Assembly (NCBI RefSeq): GCF_023734775.1
Contig: NZ_AP025732.1
Coordinates: forward strand, 2,858,501 to 2,922,500
Source of the DNA: Nostoc cf. commune SO-36
GTDB lineage: Bacteria > Cyanobacteriota > Cyanobacteriia > Cyanobacteriales > Nostocaceae
Direction: 5' to 3'
DNA length: 64,000 nt
The position numbers were made by a program, and so were the translations under genes. Below are positions 9,653 to 19,843 of this stretch, piece after piece; the first letter of the stretch is position 1; each line of letters begins with the position of its first letter. The notes below the pieces were generated by a model. That model was not told the origin of the DNA, made no database searches, and saw only the letters and a program-made list of their open reading frames with translations.

Positions 9653-10236
9653 AAGGCATTACAACTAAGTTTAGATCATTAATGAAGATACCAAATTATT
9701 CTTAGCATTCCTGTAAATTTTCGGCTTCCCTTTTGGGGCTGAGTTTTTTGGATATATTGACCAAGTTTAGTTGGATCTGCGATCGCATCTCCATTTCATC
9801 TGGATAAGTCAATAACTTCTTTAACTATCCGCTTAAGTGTCTTATCTGTCCTTGCTGATTAGCTTAGTCGCCGTGTTTCGTCTTGTTGAGTGTGGCTTGT
9901 CAGAACTCATCCAATGAATGCGATTTTCTTGATACCAGTCTCAAGCGATCGCACATCAAATTAATAGATCTGTCTTAAAAATAGGCAATAGAAATTTTTA
10001 TTGCTGCTTGTTAAATTTTGGGAAGCTTAAAACAATTCGCAATTCGCAATTCGCAATTCGCAATTACGTTTTTTGACGGGGATTTAGACCCCGACACAAA
10101 ACGGGCTGCCTGTAGAGGCAGGGGACTTAAACCCCCAAAGTTTGTTAAAAATTTAATTATTACGTTCCATTTTTGAAAAAAATTAACATATTTTAGATTT
10201 TGGATTCGCTCCAAAATCTAAAATATCTAAAATATA
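9653..10236. other. Intergenic region with CAATTCG tandem repeat and palindromes
   Basis: 584 bases with no convincing gene. It contains four and a half tandem copies of CAATTCG (10033-10064), a GGGGATTTAGACCCC palindrome followed by GCCTGTAGAGGC, and AT-rich DNA. A short minus-strand frame here is repeat-derived. Confidence 0.6.
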
Positions 10237-11343
10237 TTATGCGGCTTGCGGCTCAACCAGATTTTCTTTTCCCTGAACCACAGTTGCGGATTCAATTTTG
10301 TCACCCGCCTTCAGTTTATCCAAAACTTCTTTACCTTCGGTAAGATAGCCAAAAACAGCATAACGACCATCCAAGAGGTTGCGTCCGGCGGGGGTGAGTT
10401 CCGGTTCAAACAAAAAGAAGAAAAATTGTGATGAACCACCATTTACTTCACTTTCGGGACGAGCCATCACTACTGCACCAAAGGCAGAGAAAGGCAGAAC
10501 TGGCATATCTACATAACGACCAGCTTCTTCTAGAGTAATGCCATAAGTAGGTGCTTTATCGCCTTGAACTAAGACTTCTAGGGGAATAGCGCGATATTTG
10601 CTCGTTGTTGGGTCAATGAAACCCACATCTTTCCCGGCAGGATCTCCAGTTTGGAGAAAGTAAGATTCTTCAGAACGGGTAAATTCTAAACCATTATAAA
10701 AACCCCTTTGTACCAAATCTACAAAATTACCAGCAGTCACAGGGGCGCTGTAACCGTCTACAACGACAGTCAAATCACCTTTGTTGGTTTTGAATTCTAC
10801 TGTGGCACGACCTTTAAGTTGTGGCAGATTACTGTACTCAGTAGGCACTTCAAAGGGGAATTGTGTCACCATTGACTCTTCTAGCTCAGTAACGAGATTC
10901 AGAAGTTTGCCTCTCTCTTGGAGAATTTGTTCTTTATCTTTGCTCTTCGCCAATTCTTGCAATTTATCCACCCCAGATTTTAACTCGCTAATCCAAGCTT
11001 CAGCTTGGGGTTGGCGTTCTGCGGGAACGCTTGTTAAGATTTGGGAAGGTTTATCGAGAATACGGGCTGCTTGGCTAATGTCTTTGGAAATAGCACCCCA
11101 ACGCCGATTCGCCCGCAGTTGGGCAGAGATGTCCTCTAAACTGCCTTGTAGTTGCCGCACAGGTTTGTTGTCTATCGGGAGTGCATACCGCAACAAAGCC
11201 TTACCGTCGGTAATTGCATTGCCTGCTGGCAGTGCGGCGCTACTGGAGGGAGTCCACCCAGCTGTAGTTATGCCTAAAAATATTGTTACCAGCAGTATTG
11301 CCATTAGGCTGTTCTTCAGCCAGGATTTTAATAAGTTAAGCAT
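10237..11343 (-). CDS. Lumenal cyclophilin-type peptidyl-prolyl isomerase (TLP40-like)
   Basis: 368 residues from ATG 11343 (a TTG four codons upstream is less likely). An N-terminal hydrophobic segment ending TAGWTPSSSAALPAG is a signal peptide. A helical region with leucine spacing (about 45-165) resembles the regulatory part of plant TLP40. The C-terminal cyclophilin domain starts near VEFKTNKGDLTVVVDG, with APVTAGNFVDLVQRGFYNG and GGSSQFFFFLFEPELTPAG. It would act as a proline isomerase in the periplasm or thylakoid lumen, where TLP40 relatives are linked to photosystem II assembly. Confidence 0.88.
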   Translation of the reverse strand: MLNLLKSWLKNSLMAILLVTIFLGITTAGWTPSSSAALPAGNAITDGKALLRYALPIDNKPVRQLQGSLEDISAQLRANRRWGAISKDISQAARILDKPSQILTSVPAERQPQAEAWISELKSGVDKLQELAKSKDKEQILQERGKLLNLVTELEESMVTQFPFEVPTEYSNLPQLKGRATVEFKTNKGDLTVVVDGYSAPVTAGNFVDLVQRGFYNGLEFTRSEESYFLQTGDPAGKDVGFIDPTTSKYRAIPLEVLVQGDKAPTYGITLEEAGRYVDMPVLPFSAFGAVVMARPESEVNGGSSQFFFFLFEPELTPAGRNLLDGRYAVFGYLTEGKEVLDKLKAGDKIESATVVQGKENLVEPQAA

Positions 11344-11545
11344 GGGATAACTCAAATGCAGCAGTGAATTGTTGACTGGACGTAACCCATAAATAATCTT
11401 CCCACGTTAGGTGATGAGTGGAGCAGAGGTCTAGGGCAGAGTAAAAATGACTAATGACAATAACAACTAACTAATGACAAATGCCCAATGACGACCCCAG
11501 AAGGGTACAATAAATGCCGATTGTCTTCCAAAATTTGAAAGTTTC

Positions 11546-12103
11546 ATGATCTCCAGTAACGACTTTCGACCCGGTGTTTCAATTGTATTGGATGGGTCTG
11601 TATGGCGAGTGCTTGAATTCCTGCACGTCAAGCCAGGTAAAGGTTCTGCTTTTGTACGCACTAAGTTAAGAAATGTCCAGAGTGGGAGCGTGATGGAAAA
11701 AACGTTCCGCGCAGGGGAAACATTGCCGCAAGCAAGTCTCGAAAAAAGTACGATGCAGCATACCTATAAAGAGGGCGATGAGTTTGTCTTTATGGATATG
11801 GAAACCTACGAAGAAGGCAGATTGACCCGCGCACAAATTGGCGATCGCGTCAAATACCTCAAGGAAGGTATGGAAGTTGAAGTTATTAAATGGGGTGAGC
11901 AGGTTCTAGGAGTAGAATTGCCTAAGTCTGTGGTTTTGGAAATTATCCAAACAGATCCAGGTTTAAAAGGTGACACTGCCACGGGTGGCTCAAAACCAGC
12001 AACCCTGGAAACTGGTGCAATTGTGATGGTTCCTTTGTTTATTTCTCAAGGAGAACGCATCAAAGTTGATACCCAAGAGGATAAGTATATCAGCAGGGAA
12101 TAA
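11546..12103 (+). CDS. efp: Translation elongation factor P
   Basis: 185 residues, the normal length for EF-P. The N-terminal KOW-like domain starts [10 protein letters not shown] and holds the loop VKPGKGSAF, whose Lys32 is at the site that is modified in E. coli EF-P. The two OB domains follow, with the ending [17 protein letters not shown] that is diagnostic. EF-P relieves ribosome stalling at polyproline. The accB gene follows after ~110 bases in the same direction; efp-accB adjacency is conserved in cyanobacteria. Confidence 0.97.
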   Translation: MISSNDFRPGVSIVLDGSVWRVLEFLHVKPGKGSAFVRTKLRNVQSGSVMEKTFRAGETLPQASLEKSTMQHTYKEGDEFVFMDMETYEEGRLTRAQIGDRVKYLKEGMEVEVIKWGEQVLGVELPKSVVLEIIQTDPGLKGDTATGGSKPATLETGAIVMVPLFISQGERIKVDTQEDKYISRE

Positions 12104-12211
12104 CTTTCATCTCTATGGAGATGCAAGTCCCGATTTAAATCCCTACATAGGGATTAATCCCCTGCCACACTTAAGATACTAATTTACGGATAGGTCGAGG
12201 TAATAAAAACT

Positions 12212-12769
12212 GTGCCATTGGACTTTAATGAAATCCGCCAACTACTGGCAACTATCGCACAAACAGATATTGCAGAAGTCACGCTCAAAAGCGATGATTT
12301 TGAACTAACAGTCCGTAAGGCTGTGAGCCTCAGCAATCAGGTGTTGTCGGTGGGTCAAGGGACTTTAGGCAGTGTGGTAGGTTCTGGCTCGACATCGGGT
12401 TCATCTGGGGCAAACCAGGTGAACGCAAGTCAGGTGACAGAGGTGTCCACATCTCGCGTGTTTGAGAATACTGGAACTAGCACACAATTGCAGTTGTCAG
12501 TAAATCCCCCCTCAACCATTGATCAAAGATTAGTAGAAGTGCCTTCCCCAATGGTAGGAACCTTTTATCGCGCTCCTGCGCCAGGGGAAGCGGCATTTGT
12601 GGAAGTGGGTGATCGCGTCCGCAAGGGTCAAACAGTCTGTATCATTGAAGCCATGAAGCTGATGAATGAAATCGAAGCCGAAGTCTCTGGACAGGTGATG
12701 GAAATTCTTCTCCAAAATGGTGACGCTGTAGAATATGGTCAACCTTTGATGCGAATTAACCCTGATTAA
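12212..12769 (+). CDS. accB: Acetyl-CoA carboxylase biotin carboxyl carrier protein
   Basis: 185 residues from a GTG start (12212). The C-terminal biotinyl domain carries IEAMKLMNEIEAE, where Lys149 in EAMKLM is the biotinylated residue. A Ser/Gly/Thr-rich linker (about 45-100) joins it to the N-terminal ~35 residues, as in other AccB proteins. It shuttles carboxyl groups between biotin carboxylase and carboxyltransferase in the first step of fatty acid synthesis. Confidence 0.97.
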   Translation: MPLDFNEIRQLLATIAQTDIAEVTLKSDDFELTVRKAVSLSNQVLSVGQGTLGSVVGSGSTSGSSGANQVNASQVTEVSTSRVFENTGTSTQLQLSVNPPSTIDQRLVEVPSPMVGTFYRAPAPGEAAFVEVGDRVRKGQTVCIIEAMKLMNEIEAEVSGQVMEILLQNGDAVEYGQPLMRINPD

Positions 12770-12831
12770 GTATTAATGTATATATGAAGTGAGTCATTGT
12801 TAAAACTTTCAGTCTTTGCGGGTTAATCCTG

Positions 12832-13179
12832 ATGAAACAAACGTTGCCTTTACCACCAGAAGTGGTGCAACAAGTAGCTGAATACTTCAGTCTGTTAAGT
12901 GAGCCAATGCGCCTGCGGCTGCTTCACTTATTACGGGATGAAGAAAAATGCGTGCAAGAGTTGGTAGAGGCAACACAGACTTCTCAGGCAAATGTGTCAA
13001 AACACCTGAAGGTAATGTGGCAAGCAGGTATCCTTAGCCGCCGCAGTGAAGGAACTTGCGCCTATTACCGGGTGGAAGATCAAATGATTTTTGAGTTGTG
13101 TAATCGGGTTTGCGATCGCCTCGCCACAAGGCTAGAGCAGCAAGCCCGTAATTTTCGTGTGTTAAATAGCAATCGTTAG
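12832..13179 (+). CDS. ArsR-family winged-helix regulator
   Basis: 115 residues. The fold is a single ArsR-type winged helix: SEPMRLRLLHLL, then CVQELVEATQTSQANVSKHLKVM as the recognition helix, then AGILSRRSEGTCAYYRVED as the wing. No clear ELCVCDL metal-binding motif is present, although ECVQEL-like spacing (CVQEL) holds one Cys, and two more sit near ELCNRVCDR. The effector is unknown. It lies 62 bases after accB, and the following repeat tract probably ends the transcript. Confidence 0.85.
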   Translation: MKQTLPLPPEVVQQVAEYFSLLSEPMRLRLLHLLRDEEKCVQELVEATQTSQANVSKHLKVMWQAGILSRRSEGTCAYYRVEDQMIFELCNRVCDRLATRLEQQARNFRVLNSNR

Positions 13180-13223
13180 GTTTTTTGTCATTTGTCATTT
13201 GTCAGTTGTTATTTGTGAAAAAT

Positions 13224-13282
13224 TAATGACTAATGACTAATGACTAATGACTAATGACTAATGACTAATGACTAATGACTAA
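13224..13282. repeat. (TGACTAA)n tandem heptamer repeat
   Basis: About eight perfect copies of the 7-mer TGACTAA. The repeat reaches the stop codon of the converging minus-strand gene at 13279. It is preceded by related TTTGTCAT units in inverted orientation, which could form a hairpin. Confidence 0.9.
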
Positions 13283-13890
13283 AGAGGATAATTTTTCTGA
13301 AACTGTTCACGAGTTAGGGGTTGTTGTAACTCTACACCTTCACCACCTAAGACATCCAAGGGTTTGCCGTTCACATCAATGTAAACCTTAGCTTTGGGGT
13401 TTAAAGTTGTCGCAGTGTAAACAACTTGTCCCACGCGGCCCATCATTGAAGTACTACCACCACCACTGGTAAAATCTTCAGATAAATTAACGTGAACCTC
13501 ATCATTTTCCGCTTTCAGCCCCAACAGTTTGGTTCCTTTAGGGATGGTTGTAGAATCTGTCCCTTCTATTGGGCCTGCTAACAAGCTTTGGAAAGCTGCT
13601 TCTAAAGGCTGGTTGGGTCGTATAGAAGCGACTCTAACAGGTTGGGGGACTAAAGTAACATTTTTATCTGTTGATCTTAGCCAATAAACGTTAGGGGTTT
13701 GCTCATTAGCTGGCTGCCTAGTTGATGGCTGTGTTGGCTGTTCGATGCGCCCAGAGGGGTTTGATGGTATGGGTGTATTGTTGGATTGGGAAGTAAACCA
13801 AGCCACACCGCCACCCACCGCTAAAACCACTGCTGACACGGCTGCAATTGCGCCTGAAGAAATACGATTAGATCCTTGTTGGTCTTTCAT
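13279..13890 (-). CDS. GerMN-domain protein, membrane-anchored
   Basis: 203 residues from ATG 13890 (an in-frame TTG lies two codons upstream). A transmembrane or signal segment (AAVSAVVLAVGGGVAWFTS) is followed by a Pro/Thr/Gln-rich linker and then a GerMN domain (VYWLRSTDKNVTLVPQPV ... SLLAGPIEGT ... VHVNLSEDFTSGGG ... LNPKAKVYIDVNGKPLDVL). The domain was named from spore germination proteins but is common in non-spore-formers as a cell-envelope module. The last codons run into the heptamer repeat. Confidence 0.82.
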   Translation of the reverse strand: MKDQQGSNRISSGAIAAVSAVVLAVGGGVAWFTSQSNNTPIPSNPSGRIEQPTQPSTRQPANEQTPNVYWLRSTDKNVTLVPQPVRVASIRPNQPLEAAFQSLLAGPIEGTDSTTIPKGTKLLGLKAENDEVHVNLSEDFTSGGGSTSMMGRVGQVVYTATTLNPKAKVYIDVNGKPLDVLGGEGVELQQPLTREQFQKNYPL

Positions 13891-14191
13891 GTTCAAAACT
13901 TTCCTAACTGAGGGCTGATATGGTAGTTATGTGAGGAGCAGCCTGGTTAAAGACGATACTTATAAGTGAAGAGTTTCCCATAACTGGGAGGAGACTTGAT
14001 GGCTCAAAATACAACATTAGTCCCGTGACTCCCTAACTCAATTCTAGAATTTTTACTTCTAATCCGTCACCTGTCAAATTATGTAAATCTCATTCTTTCT
14101 AGAGATGATCGAAAATTAAATTTACAAAGCAGAGGAGGCGGAGTATTTCTCATAAAAGACACTCCGCGAAACTCTGCGCTTCCCTTTGCGT

Positions 14192-16006
14192 TTAATCTTT
14201 ACCCTCTATTGCTTCCGTAATCCATTGTTTGAGCGTAGTTGTAACTTCATCAATGACGATTTCTTGAGATTTACGGGTGGCTCTTTCTACAACTTCAACT
14301 TTGCCATTAGCGATCGCGCGTCCCGTTACAATTCTATAAGGTATACCAATCAAGTCAGCATCTTTAAATTTCACTCCCGCCCTTTCATCACGGTCATCGA
14401 GTAGGGTTTCAATTCCTGCTTGATTGAGTTCTGTGTAAAGTTTTTGGGCGATTTCGATTTGTTGAGCATCCTTAATGTTAGGAATTGTGACGATCGCGTG
14501 ATAAGGTGCGATCGCAACTGGCCAAATAATCCCATCTTTATCGTAAGATTGCTCTACGGCAGCTTGGGCTAACCGTGACACGCCTACACCGAAACAACCC
14601 ATATATAGCGGCTTTTCTTCACCCTGTTCATTGGTATAAGTTGCACCCATCGCTTGGGAATATTTAGTACCTAATTGGAAGATGTGACCGGCTTCAATTC
14701 CACGGGCGCTTTGTAAGGTCTGTTCTGGGTTATGGATGGCGCGATCGCCTGGTCTAGCCTTACGAATATCTACTACTCGGTCTGGTAACTTAAATTGCTC
14801 ACCCCAATTAGCACCAACTACGTGATAACCAGCTTCATTCGCGCCTGTAACAAAGTTTTTTAAATCAACGGCTGTTTGATCCACCAAGCGTAAAAACTTG
14901 GGATGAATCTGTTTATTAGCAGCAATATACTCATCTCCGATATCTGGCGCAATGTAGCCTAAAGGCAGGGATTTAGCTGTCCATGCTTGCTGGGCTTCTA
15001 CATTTGGTACATTCAAACTAATAATAGTTTTAGCACCATATTCAGAAGCTAATTTGGTCAATTCATTTTGCAACTTGACTTCATTAACTTCCTGATCCCC
15101 TCGAATGCTCACCAAAACTAACACCGTTATACCATTATCATAAACTGTCTGATAAAGGACATTTTTCACCAATTGAGTCGGAGAAGAAGTGAGAAGTTGA
15201 CAAACCTTTTCAATCGTCTCTGTTCCAGGTGTAGCGCGTTTTTCATAGGTTGTAAACCGTGAGATTTCTGCGTCAATTGGTAAAGAAACAGCCTTTTCTA
15301 CGTTAGCGGCGTATTTACCATCCTCAGTGTAGAGAACTTCATCTTCACCAGCTTCTGCCAAAACCATAAATTCTGTGGAACCAGAACCGCCAATTGCACC
15401 AGAATCGGCTTCCACTGCCCGAAAAGCTAAACCAGAACGCCGTAGGATATTGCTGTAGGCTTTATACATATCCTGGTAAGTTTCTTTGAGGCTGGCTTCA
15501 TCGGTATGGAACGAGTAGCCGTCCTTCATGATAAACTCCCGTCCGCGCATTAAACCAAAGCGGGGGCGAATTTCATCGCGGAACTTGGTTTGAATTTGGT
15601 AGAGATGTAGGGGTAACTGACGATAAGAGCGAATCATATCACGAGCGATCGCTGTGATTACTTCTTCATGAGTTGGGCCTAATCCTAATTGTTGTTCACG
15701 GCGGTCAATTAGGGAAAACATGATCCCCTCAGCTTTCGTGTAAGTATCCCAGCGTCCCGATTCTTTCCATAAATCAGCAGGTTGTAATTGCGGTAAGAGA
15801 CATTCTTGTGCGCCTGTAGCGTTCATTTCTTCCCGCACAATCTGGGAAACTTTTTGCAGTACCCGCCACATTAAAGGCAAATAAGCATAAAGACCACTAC
15901 CGATGCGACGAATGTAACCTGCACGGAGTAATAATTTATGGCTGGGAATCTCAGCATCAGCTGGATCGTCCCGCAGTGTAACGAATAACATTTGTGACAG
16001 TCGCAT
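14192..16006 (-). CDS. proS: Prolyl-tRNA synthetase
   Basis: 604 residues with the architecture of bacterial-type ProRS. The class II core begins [15 protein letters not shown], motif 2 lies around [24 protein letters not shown], the YbaK-like editing insert covers about residues 230-390 ([12 protein letters not shown] ... YIAPDIG), and motif 3 is seen at [18 protein letters not shown]. The C-terminal anticodon-binding domain contains [29 protein letters not shown]. It charges tRNA-Pro in the cytoplasm. The gene is alone on its strand. Confidence 0.97.
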   Translation of the reverse strand: MRLSQMLFVTLRDDPADAEIPSHKLLLRAGYIRRIGSGLYAYLPLMWRVLQKVSQIVREEMNATGAQECLLPQLQPADLWKESGRWDTYTKAEGIMFSLIDRREQQLGLGPTHEEVITAIARDMIRSYRQLPLHLYQIQTKFRDEIRPRFGLMRGREFIMKDGYSFHTDEASLKETYQDMYKAYSNILRRSGLAFRAVEADSGAIGGSGSTEFMVLAEAGEDEVLYTEDGKYAANVEKAVSLPIDAEISRFTTYEKRATPGTETIEKVCQLLTSSPTQLVKNVLYQTVYDNGITVLVLVSIRGDQEVNEVKLQNELTKLASEYGAKTIISLNVPNVEAQQAWTAKSLPLGYIAPDIGDEYIAANKQIHPKFLRLVDQTAVDLKNFVTGANEAGYHVVGANWGEQFKLPDRVVDIRKARPGDRAIHNPEQTLQSARGIEAGHIFQLGTKYSQAMGATYTNEQGEEKPLYMGCFGVGVSRLAQAAVEQSYDKDGIIWPVAIAPYHAIVTIPNIKDAQQIEIAQKLYTELNQAGIETLLDDRDERAGVKFKDADLIGIPYRIVTGRAIANGKVEVVERATRKSQEIVIDEVTTTLKQWITEAIEGKD

Positions 16007-16212
16007 CGTTTATTCCCTTTCCAGAATCTCTAATTTGTTTATAAACTACCTGACGATTAGAAATCGCAGCCACACAAACTCTCGTTTGCCTGCGCGGACT
16101 AAGAAGTTATCCTAGTATCTTGGTGCGCTCAGAGCAAGCGCGATCGGCATCTTACAGCCGTTAAGATGTGGCATGATATAATTTTTGCAACTATTTAATC
16201 TAGGTCTAGGTT

Positions 16213-16782
16213 ATGAGTCATTTGACATTAAAACTAGACACCGTTCATCTAAGTGACGAACAATTTTATCACTTATGTCAAAACAACCGCGAATTGAAAT
16301 TTGAACGCACCCCCAAGGGAGAATTAATTATCATGTCCCCCCTTGGAGGTGAAAGCGGCAATCGAGAAGCAGATTTAATTATTGATTTGGGAATCTGGAA
16401 TCGGCAAACTGGCCTCGGTTACACTTTCAGTTCTTCTACTATATTCAAATTGCCCAATGGTGGCGATCGTTCCCCAGATGCCGCTTGGATTCAACGAGAA
16501 CGTTGGCAAGCACTTACACCTGAACAAAGACGCAAATTTCCCCCCATTGCACCCGATTTTGTTATTGAATTAAGATCGGCAACAGATGATTTGGAAATGT
16601 TGCGTTCCAAAATGCAGGAGTATATGAATGCAGAAGTGCAATTGGGATGGTTGATAAATCCCCAACAACAGCAAGTGGAAATTTATCGCCAAAAACAAGA
16701 TGTGGAAGTGCGAAATCTGCCCACACAATTATCCGGTGAAGATGTATTGTCAGGATTTAGCTTGAGTCTTTTTTGTTATTAA
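16213..16782 (+). CDS. Uma2-family (DUF820) putative endonuclease
   Basis: 189 residues of the Uma2/DUF820 family, a PD-(D/E)XK nuclease-like fold greatly expanded in cyanobacteria. Seen: SPLGGESGNREADLIIDL, GDRSPDAAWIQRERW (the acidic active-site region), PDFVIELRSATDDLEMLRSKMQEYMNAEVQLGWLI. The real substrate is unknown; many copies are hitchhikers of mobile regions. One of four in this window. Confidence 0.85.
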   Translation: MSHLTLKLDTVHLSDEQFYHLCQNNRELKFERTPKGELIIMSPLGGESGNREADLIIDLGIWNRQTGLGYTFSSSTIFKLPNGGDRSPDAAWIQRERWQALTPEQRRKFPPIAPDFVIELRSATDDLEMLRSKMQEYMNAEVQLGWLINPQQQQVEIYRQKQDVEVRNLPTQLSGEDVLSGFSLSLFCY

Positions 16783-17253
16783 GATTTGCAAGTGCTGCTA
16801 AACCTCCACTATCTGCCCATACTTTCCATCGCATCAGAGAATACTTTATAAATCAATACCGTTCAGTTAAGTCTAAAATCCTTGGCAGAGAAGCCTTAGC
16901 ACAGCAGGACGTTAGCGTACCGGGGTGAAGCCCAGCACAATTTAGCGTCTCTACAGGTCTAAAATCAGTACCAAAAATCCTTCTAGTACAGCACGGCGTA
17001 AATAGAGATACCATTCACAATCAGGGAAAAGTTGATAACACAAGCTTTTTGACTTTTGACTTCCGCCTTGCGGTACTAGGATATTATGCGACACTTTCTT
17101 AAGTCTGTAGCAACAATTTCTACTTTATCTATAACTGAAGCGTATTGGCGTATGGGGTGCAAGATGTGAGTAAAAAAGTTTTTCATAAAACCCCTTCACT
17201 CTGTTGATAAGTAAATAGATAACTCAAAATACAGGATTTATCCAGAGGATATT
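16783..17253. other. Intergenic region with truncated duplicate of the TPR gene 5' end
   Basis: Holds a dispersed repeat (GCACAGCAGGACGTTAGCGT ... TTTAGCGTCTCTAC, about 16900-16960) and, at 17078-17137, a near-exact copy of the ribosome binding site and first ~17 codons of the TPR gene that starts at 17254. The copy reads MRHFLKSVATISTLSI, then diverges and stops. Confidence 0.7.
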
Positions 17254-18270
17254 ATGCGACACTTTCTTAAGTTTGTAGCAACAATTTCTACTTTATCTAT
17301 AATTTCTTGCACTCCGATTTTCCTATCAGCTAAATCAGCCATCGCTGTAGATTCAATACTGCTAGCATCAGTTTATATAGACATCTCAGATACCGACTCA
17401 GAGAAAGTAAATCCCTACCTAAATCAGGGTGCTTCCCGCGTATTGTCTGGAGATTATAAGGGAGCAATTGAGGATTTTACAGAAGCCCTACGGATTGATC
17501 CTAAATCAGTCACAGCTTACAATAACCGGGCTTTTGCCCACATTCGCTTGGGAGACTTTAAGAGGGCAATTGAGGATTGTAACCAAGCTCTGGAGATCGA
17601 TCCCAAAGATGTTAGTGTTTACATAAATCGGGGTTCTGCCCGCACTCATTTGGGAGACTATAAGGGGGCAATTAAGGATTACAGCCAAGCCCTGGAGATC
17701 GATCCCAAATATGATAGTGCTTACCATAACAGGGGTATTGCTCGCTCTGAGTTGGGAGACCCTAAAGGAGCAATTGAAGATTTTAACCAAGCCTTGCAGA
17801 TTAATCCCAAATATACATCAGCTTATAAAAACCGAGGTCATGCCCGCGCTCGCTTAGGAGATAATAAAGGAGCAATTGAAGATTATAACCAAGCCTTAGA
17901 GATTGATTCCGACTCTAGCGAAACCTACTTATTGAGAGGTGGTAGTCGCGCTCGCTTAGAAGATAATAAAGGAGCATTTGAAGATTATAGCCAAGCTCTG
18001 CGGATTAATGATAACTCTGCACTAACCTCTTTAAAACTGGTTCTCGCCGGTCAGGAAGATTATAGAGGCGCAATTGCAGATTCCAATAAAGTTCTACAGA
18101 TTAACCCCAACGATGCTTTTGCCTACTTAAATCAGGGTGTTGCCCGCGCTCTGTTGAGAGATAAGCAAGGAGCGATCGCGGATTTGCAAAAAGCAGCTGA
18201 TCTATTTCAGCAACAAGGCAGAACACAAGATTACCAGAAAGTAATTGAAATACTGACAGCAATCAGATGA
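17254..18270 (+). CDS. Exported tetratricopeptide-repeat protein
   Basis: 338 residues. An N-terminal signal peptide (FVATISTLSIISCTPIFLSA, cleavage probably near AIA-VDS) precedes about eight 34-residue TPR units. The consensus here is A-Y-x-N-R-G-x-A-R-x-x-L-G-D-x-K-G-A-I-E-D-x-x-Q-A-L-x-I-D-P-K. The sixth to seventh repeats are more divergent (SALTSLKLVLAGQEDY). TPR arrays bind peptides, so this is likely a scaffold on the outer side of the cytoplasmic membrane. GAGGATATT before ATG gives a weak Shine-Dalgarno; the same leader is duplicated upstream. Confidence 0.85.
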   Translation: MRHFLKFVATISTLSIISCTPIFLSAKSAIAVDSILLASVYIDISDTDSEKVNPYLNQGASRVLSGDYKGAIEDFTEALRIDPKSVTAYNNRAFAHIRLGDFKRAIEDCNQALEIDPKDVSVYINRGSARTHLGDYKGAIKDYSQALEIDPKYDSAYHNRGIARSELGDPKGAIEDFNQALQINPKYTSAYKNRGHARARLGDNKGAIEDYNQALEIDSDSSETYLLRGGSRARLEDNKGAFEDYSQALRINDNSALTSLKLVLAGQEDYRGAIADSNKVLQINPNDAFAYLNQGVARALLRDKQGAIADLQKAADLFQQQGRTQDYQKVIEILTAIR

Positions 18271-18324
18271 ACTTCATCGGTTATTTTGCGGATAGAATCG
18301 CGGTATCTTTAGGAGAAAACTACC

Positions 18325-19707
18325 TTGGCAGATGTAATTTATCAAGCACAGCCACCCTTAGAATTCATTCCTCCGGCATTTAACCCCTTATTTCTACGAT
18401 TTGTCCATCTGTTGCTACCCAGTTGGATAAACTGGCAAACATCTATTACCCAAATTGAAGCAGACAACGTAGAGGTGCTGGTGGATCTCTATCGCCAGTT
18501 TCAGGAGGGTAAGATCCGTTTTATGCTGGCATTTCGCCATCCGAAAACAGACGATCCGTTTTGTTTGGCTTACTTGTTATCTCAACTTGTACCAAAGATA
18601 GCGCGATCGCAGGACACAATACTACAACATCCCATTCACGCTCATTTTATCTACGATCGCGGCATTCCTCTCTGGGCAGGTTCCTACGTCGGCTGGATTG
18701 CTTCTCGTTTAGGTGGGACTCCGATTCAGCGAGGTAAAGCTGACTGGACGGGGTTACGTTCGGCGCGTGAGTTGTTTGCCAATGGGAAATTTCCGATGGC
18801 GGCTGCGCCAGAGGGTGCAACCAATGGTTTATCGGAGAATATCAGCCCCTTAGAACCTGGTATTGCCCAATTAGGCTTTTGGTGTGCTGAAGACTTGCAC
18901 AAAGCTGAACGCCCCGAACAGGTTCTAATTGTACCAGTTGGGATTAAATATAGTTACGTTGATGCTCCTTGGGGTGCGATCGCTAATCTTTTAAGTGAAA
19001 TGGAAGCGGCTAGTGGTTTACCTGTGAATGAACCAGAACACGCTTCTATAGAGTCGCTTTATCCCCGGTTGTTGACTTTGGCAGAACATTTACTTTCGTT
19101 GATGGAAAAATTTTACACGCGCTTTTATCATCTAAAGCTGGCAGATATCAAAACAGTAGTAGGAGAAACTGAAGATAGAAATGAAGCGCTAGCAGTTCGT
19201 TTACAAGCTTTATTGAATGCGGCGCTACTAATATCAGAACAGTATTTTGATTTGCAGTCAAAAGGGACTTTGAGCGATCGTTGTCGGCGGGTAGAACAAG
19301 CTGGCTGGAATTATATATTTAGAGAAGATTTTAAGGATGTAAAAGTAATATCTGCTGTAGAGAAAGCTTTAGGCGATCGCGTTGCAGAAGAAGCCAATGC
19401 CCGGATGTGGCACATGCGTTTAGTAGAAAGTTTTGTGGCTGTTTCTGGTAATTATATTCGGGAAAATCCAACGGTAGAAAGGTTTGCTGAAACAACTTTA
19501 ATTTTATGGCAAATGATTGCTAAAATCAAAGGAAATAAATCTGCACAGCGTCCGCAATTGGGTAAGCAAAAAGTAAAAATAACTGTAGGTGAACCCATAT
19601 CTATTTCTGAGCGTTTCCCAGCATATAAAGAAAATCGTTTATCTGCTAGACAAGCTGTTGCTGATGTGACAAACGATTTACAACATGCGTTGGAAGGATT
19701 GATTTGA
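18325..19707 (+). CDS. PlsC-like glycerolipid acyltransferase
   Basis: 460 residues from TTG 18325 (AGGAG six bases upstream). The acyltransferase block shows FRHPKTDDPFC (HX4D box, His72), then DRGIPLWAGSYVGWIASRLGGTPIQRGK and PMAAAPEGATNGL in place of the usual EGTRS. A C-terminal helical half of ~220 residues has no obvious motif. It probably transfers acyl groups to a lysophospholipid-type acceptor at the membrane, but the acceptor is not clear. It follows the TPR gene by 54 bases and may be cotranscribed. Confidence 0.8.
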   Translation: MADVIYQAQPPLEFIPPAFNPLFLRFVHLLLPSWINWQTSITQIEADNVEVLVDLYRQFQEGKIRFMLAFRHPKTDDPFCLAYLLSQLVPKIARSQDTILQHPIHAHFIYDRGIPLWAGSYVGWIASRLGGTPIQRGKADWTGLRSARELFANGKFPMAAAPEGATNGLSENISPLEPGIAQLGFWCAEDLHKAERPEQVLIVPVGIKYSYVDAPWGAIANLLSEMEAASGLPVNEPEHASIESLYPRLLTLAEHLLSLMEKFYTRFYHLKLADIKTVVGETEDRNEALAVRLQALLNAALLISEQYFDLQSKGTLSDRCRRVEQAGWNYIFREDFKDVKVISAVEKALGDRVAEEANARMWHMRLVESFVAVSGNYIRENPTVERFAETTLILWQMIAKIKGNKSAQRPQLGKQKVKITVGEPISISERFPAYKENRLSARQAVADVTNDLQHALEGLI

Positions 19708-19843
19708 TTGCATGGTGAGGATCTTTCTCTCCCTCACCATTGCAGTATATAAAATATCTTTAATTGTTAATTGCCATGTGACTAGGTAGTTCTTTATAAT
19801 CTATCAATCTAAAATATTTCTACTAAAAGTTTATATAACTTAA

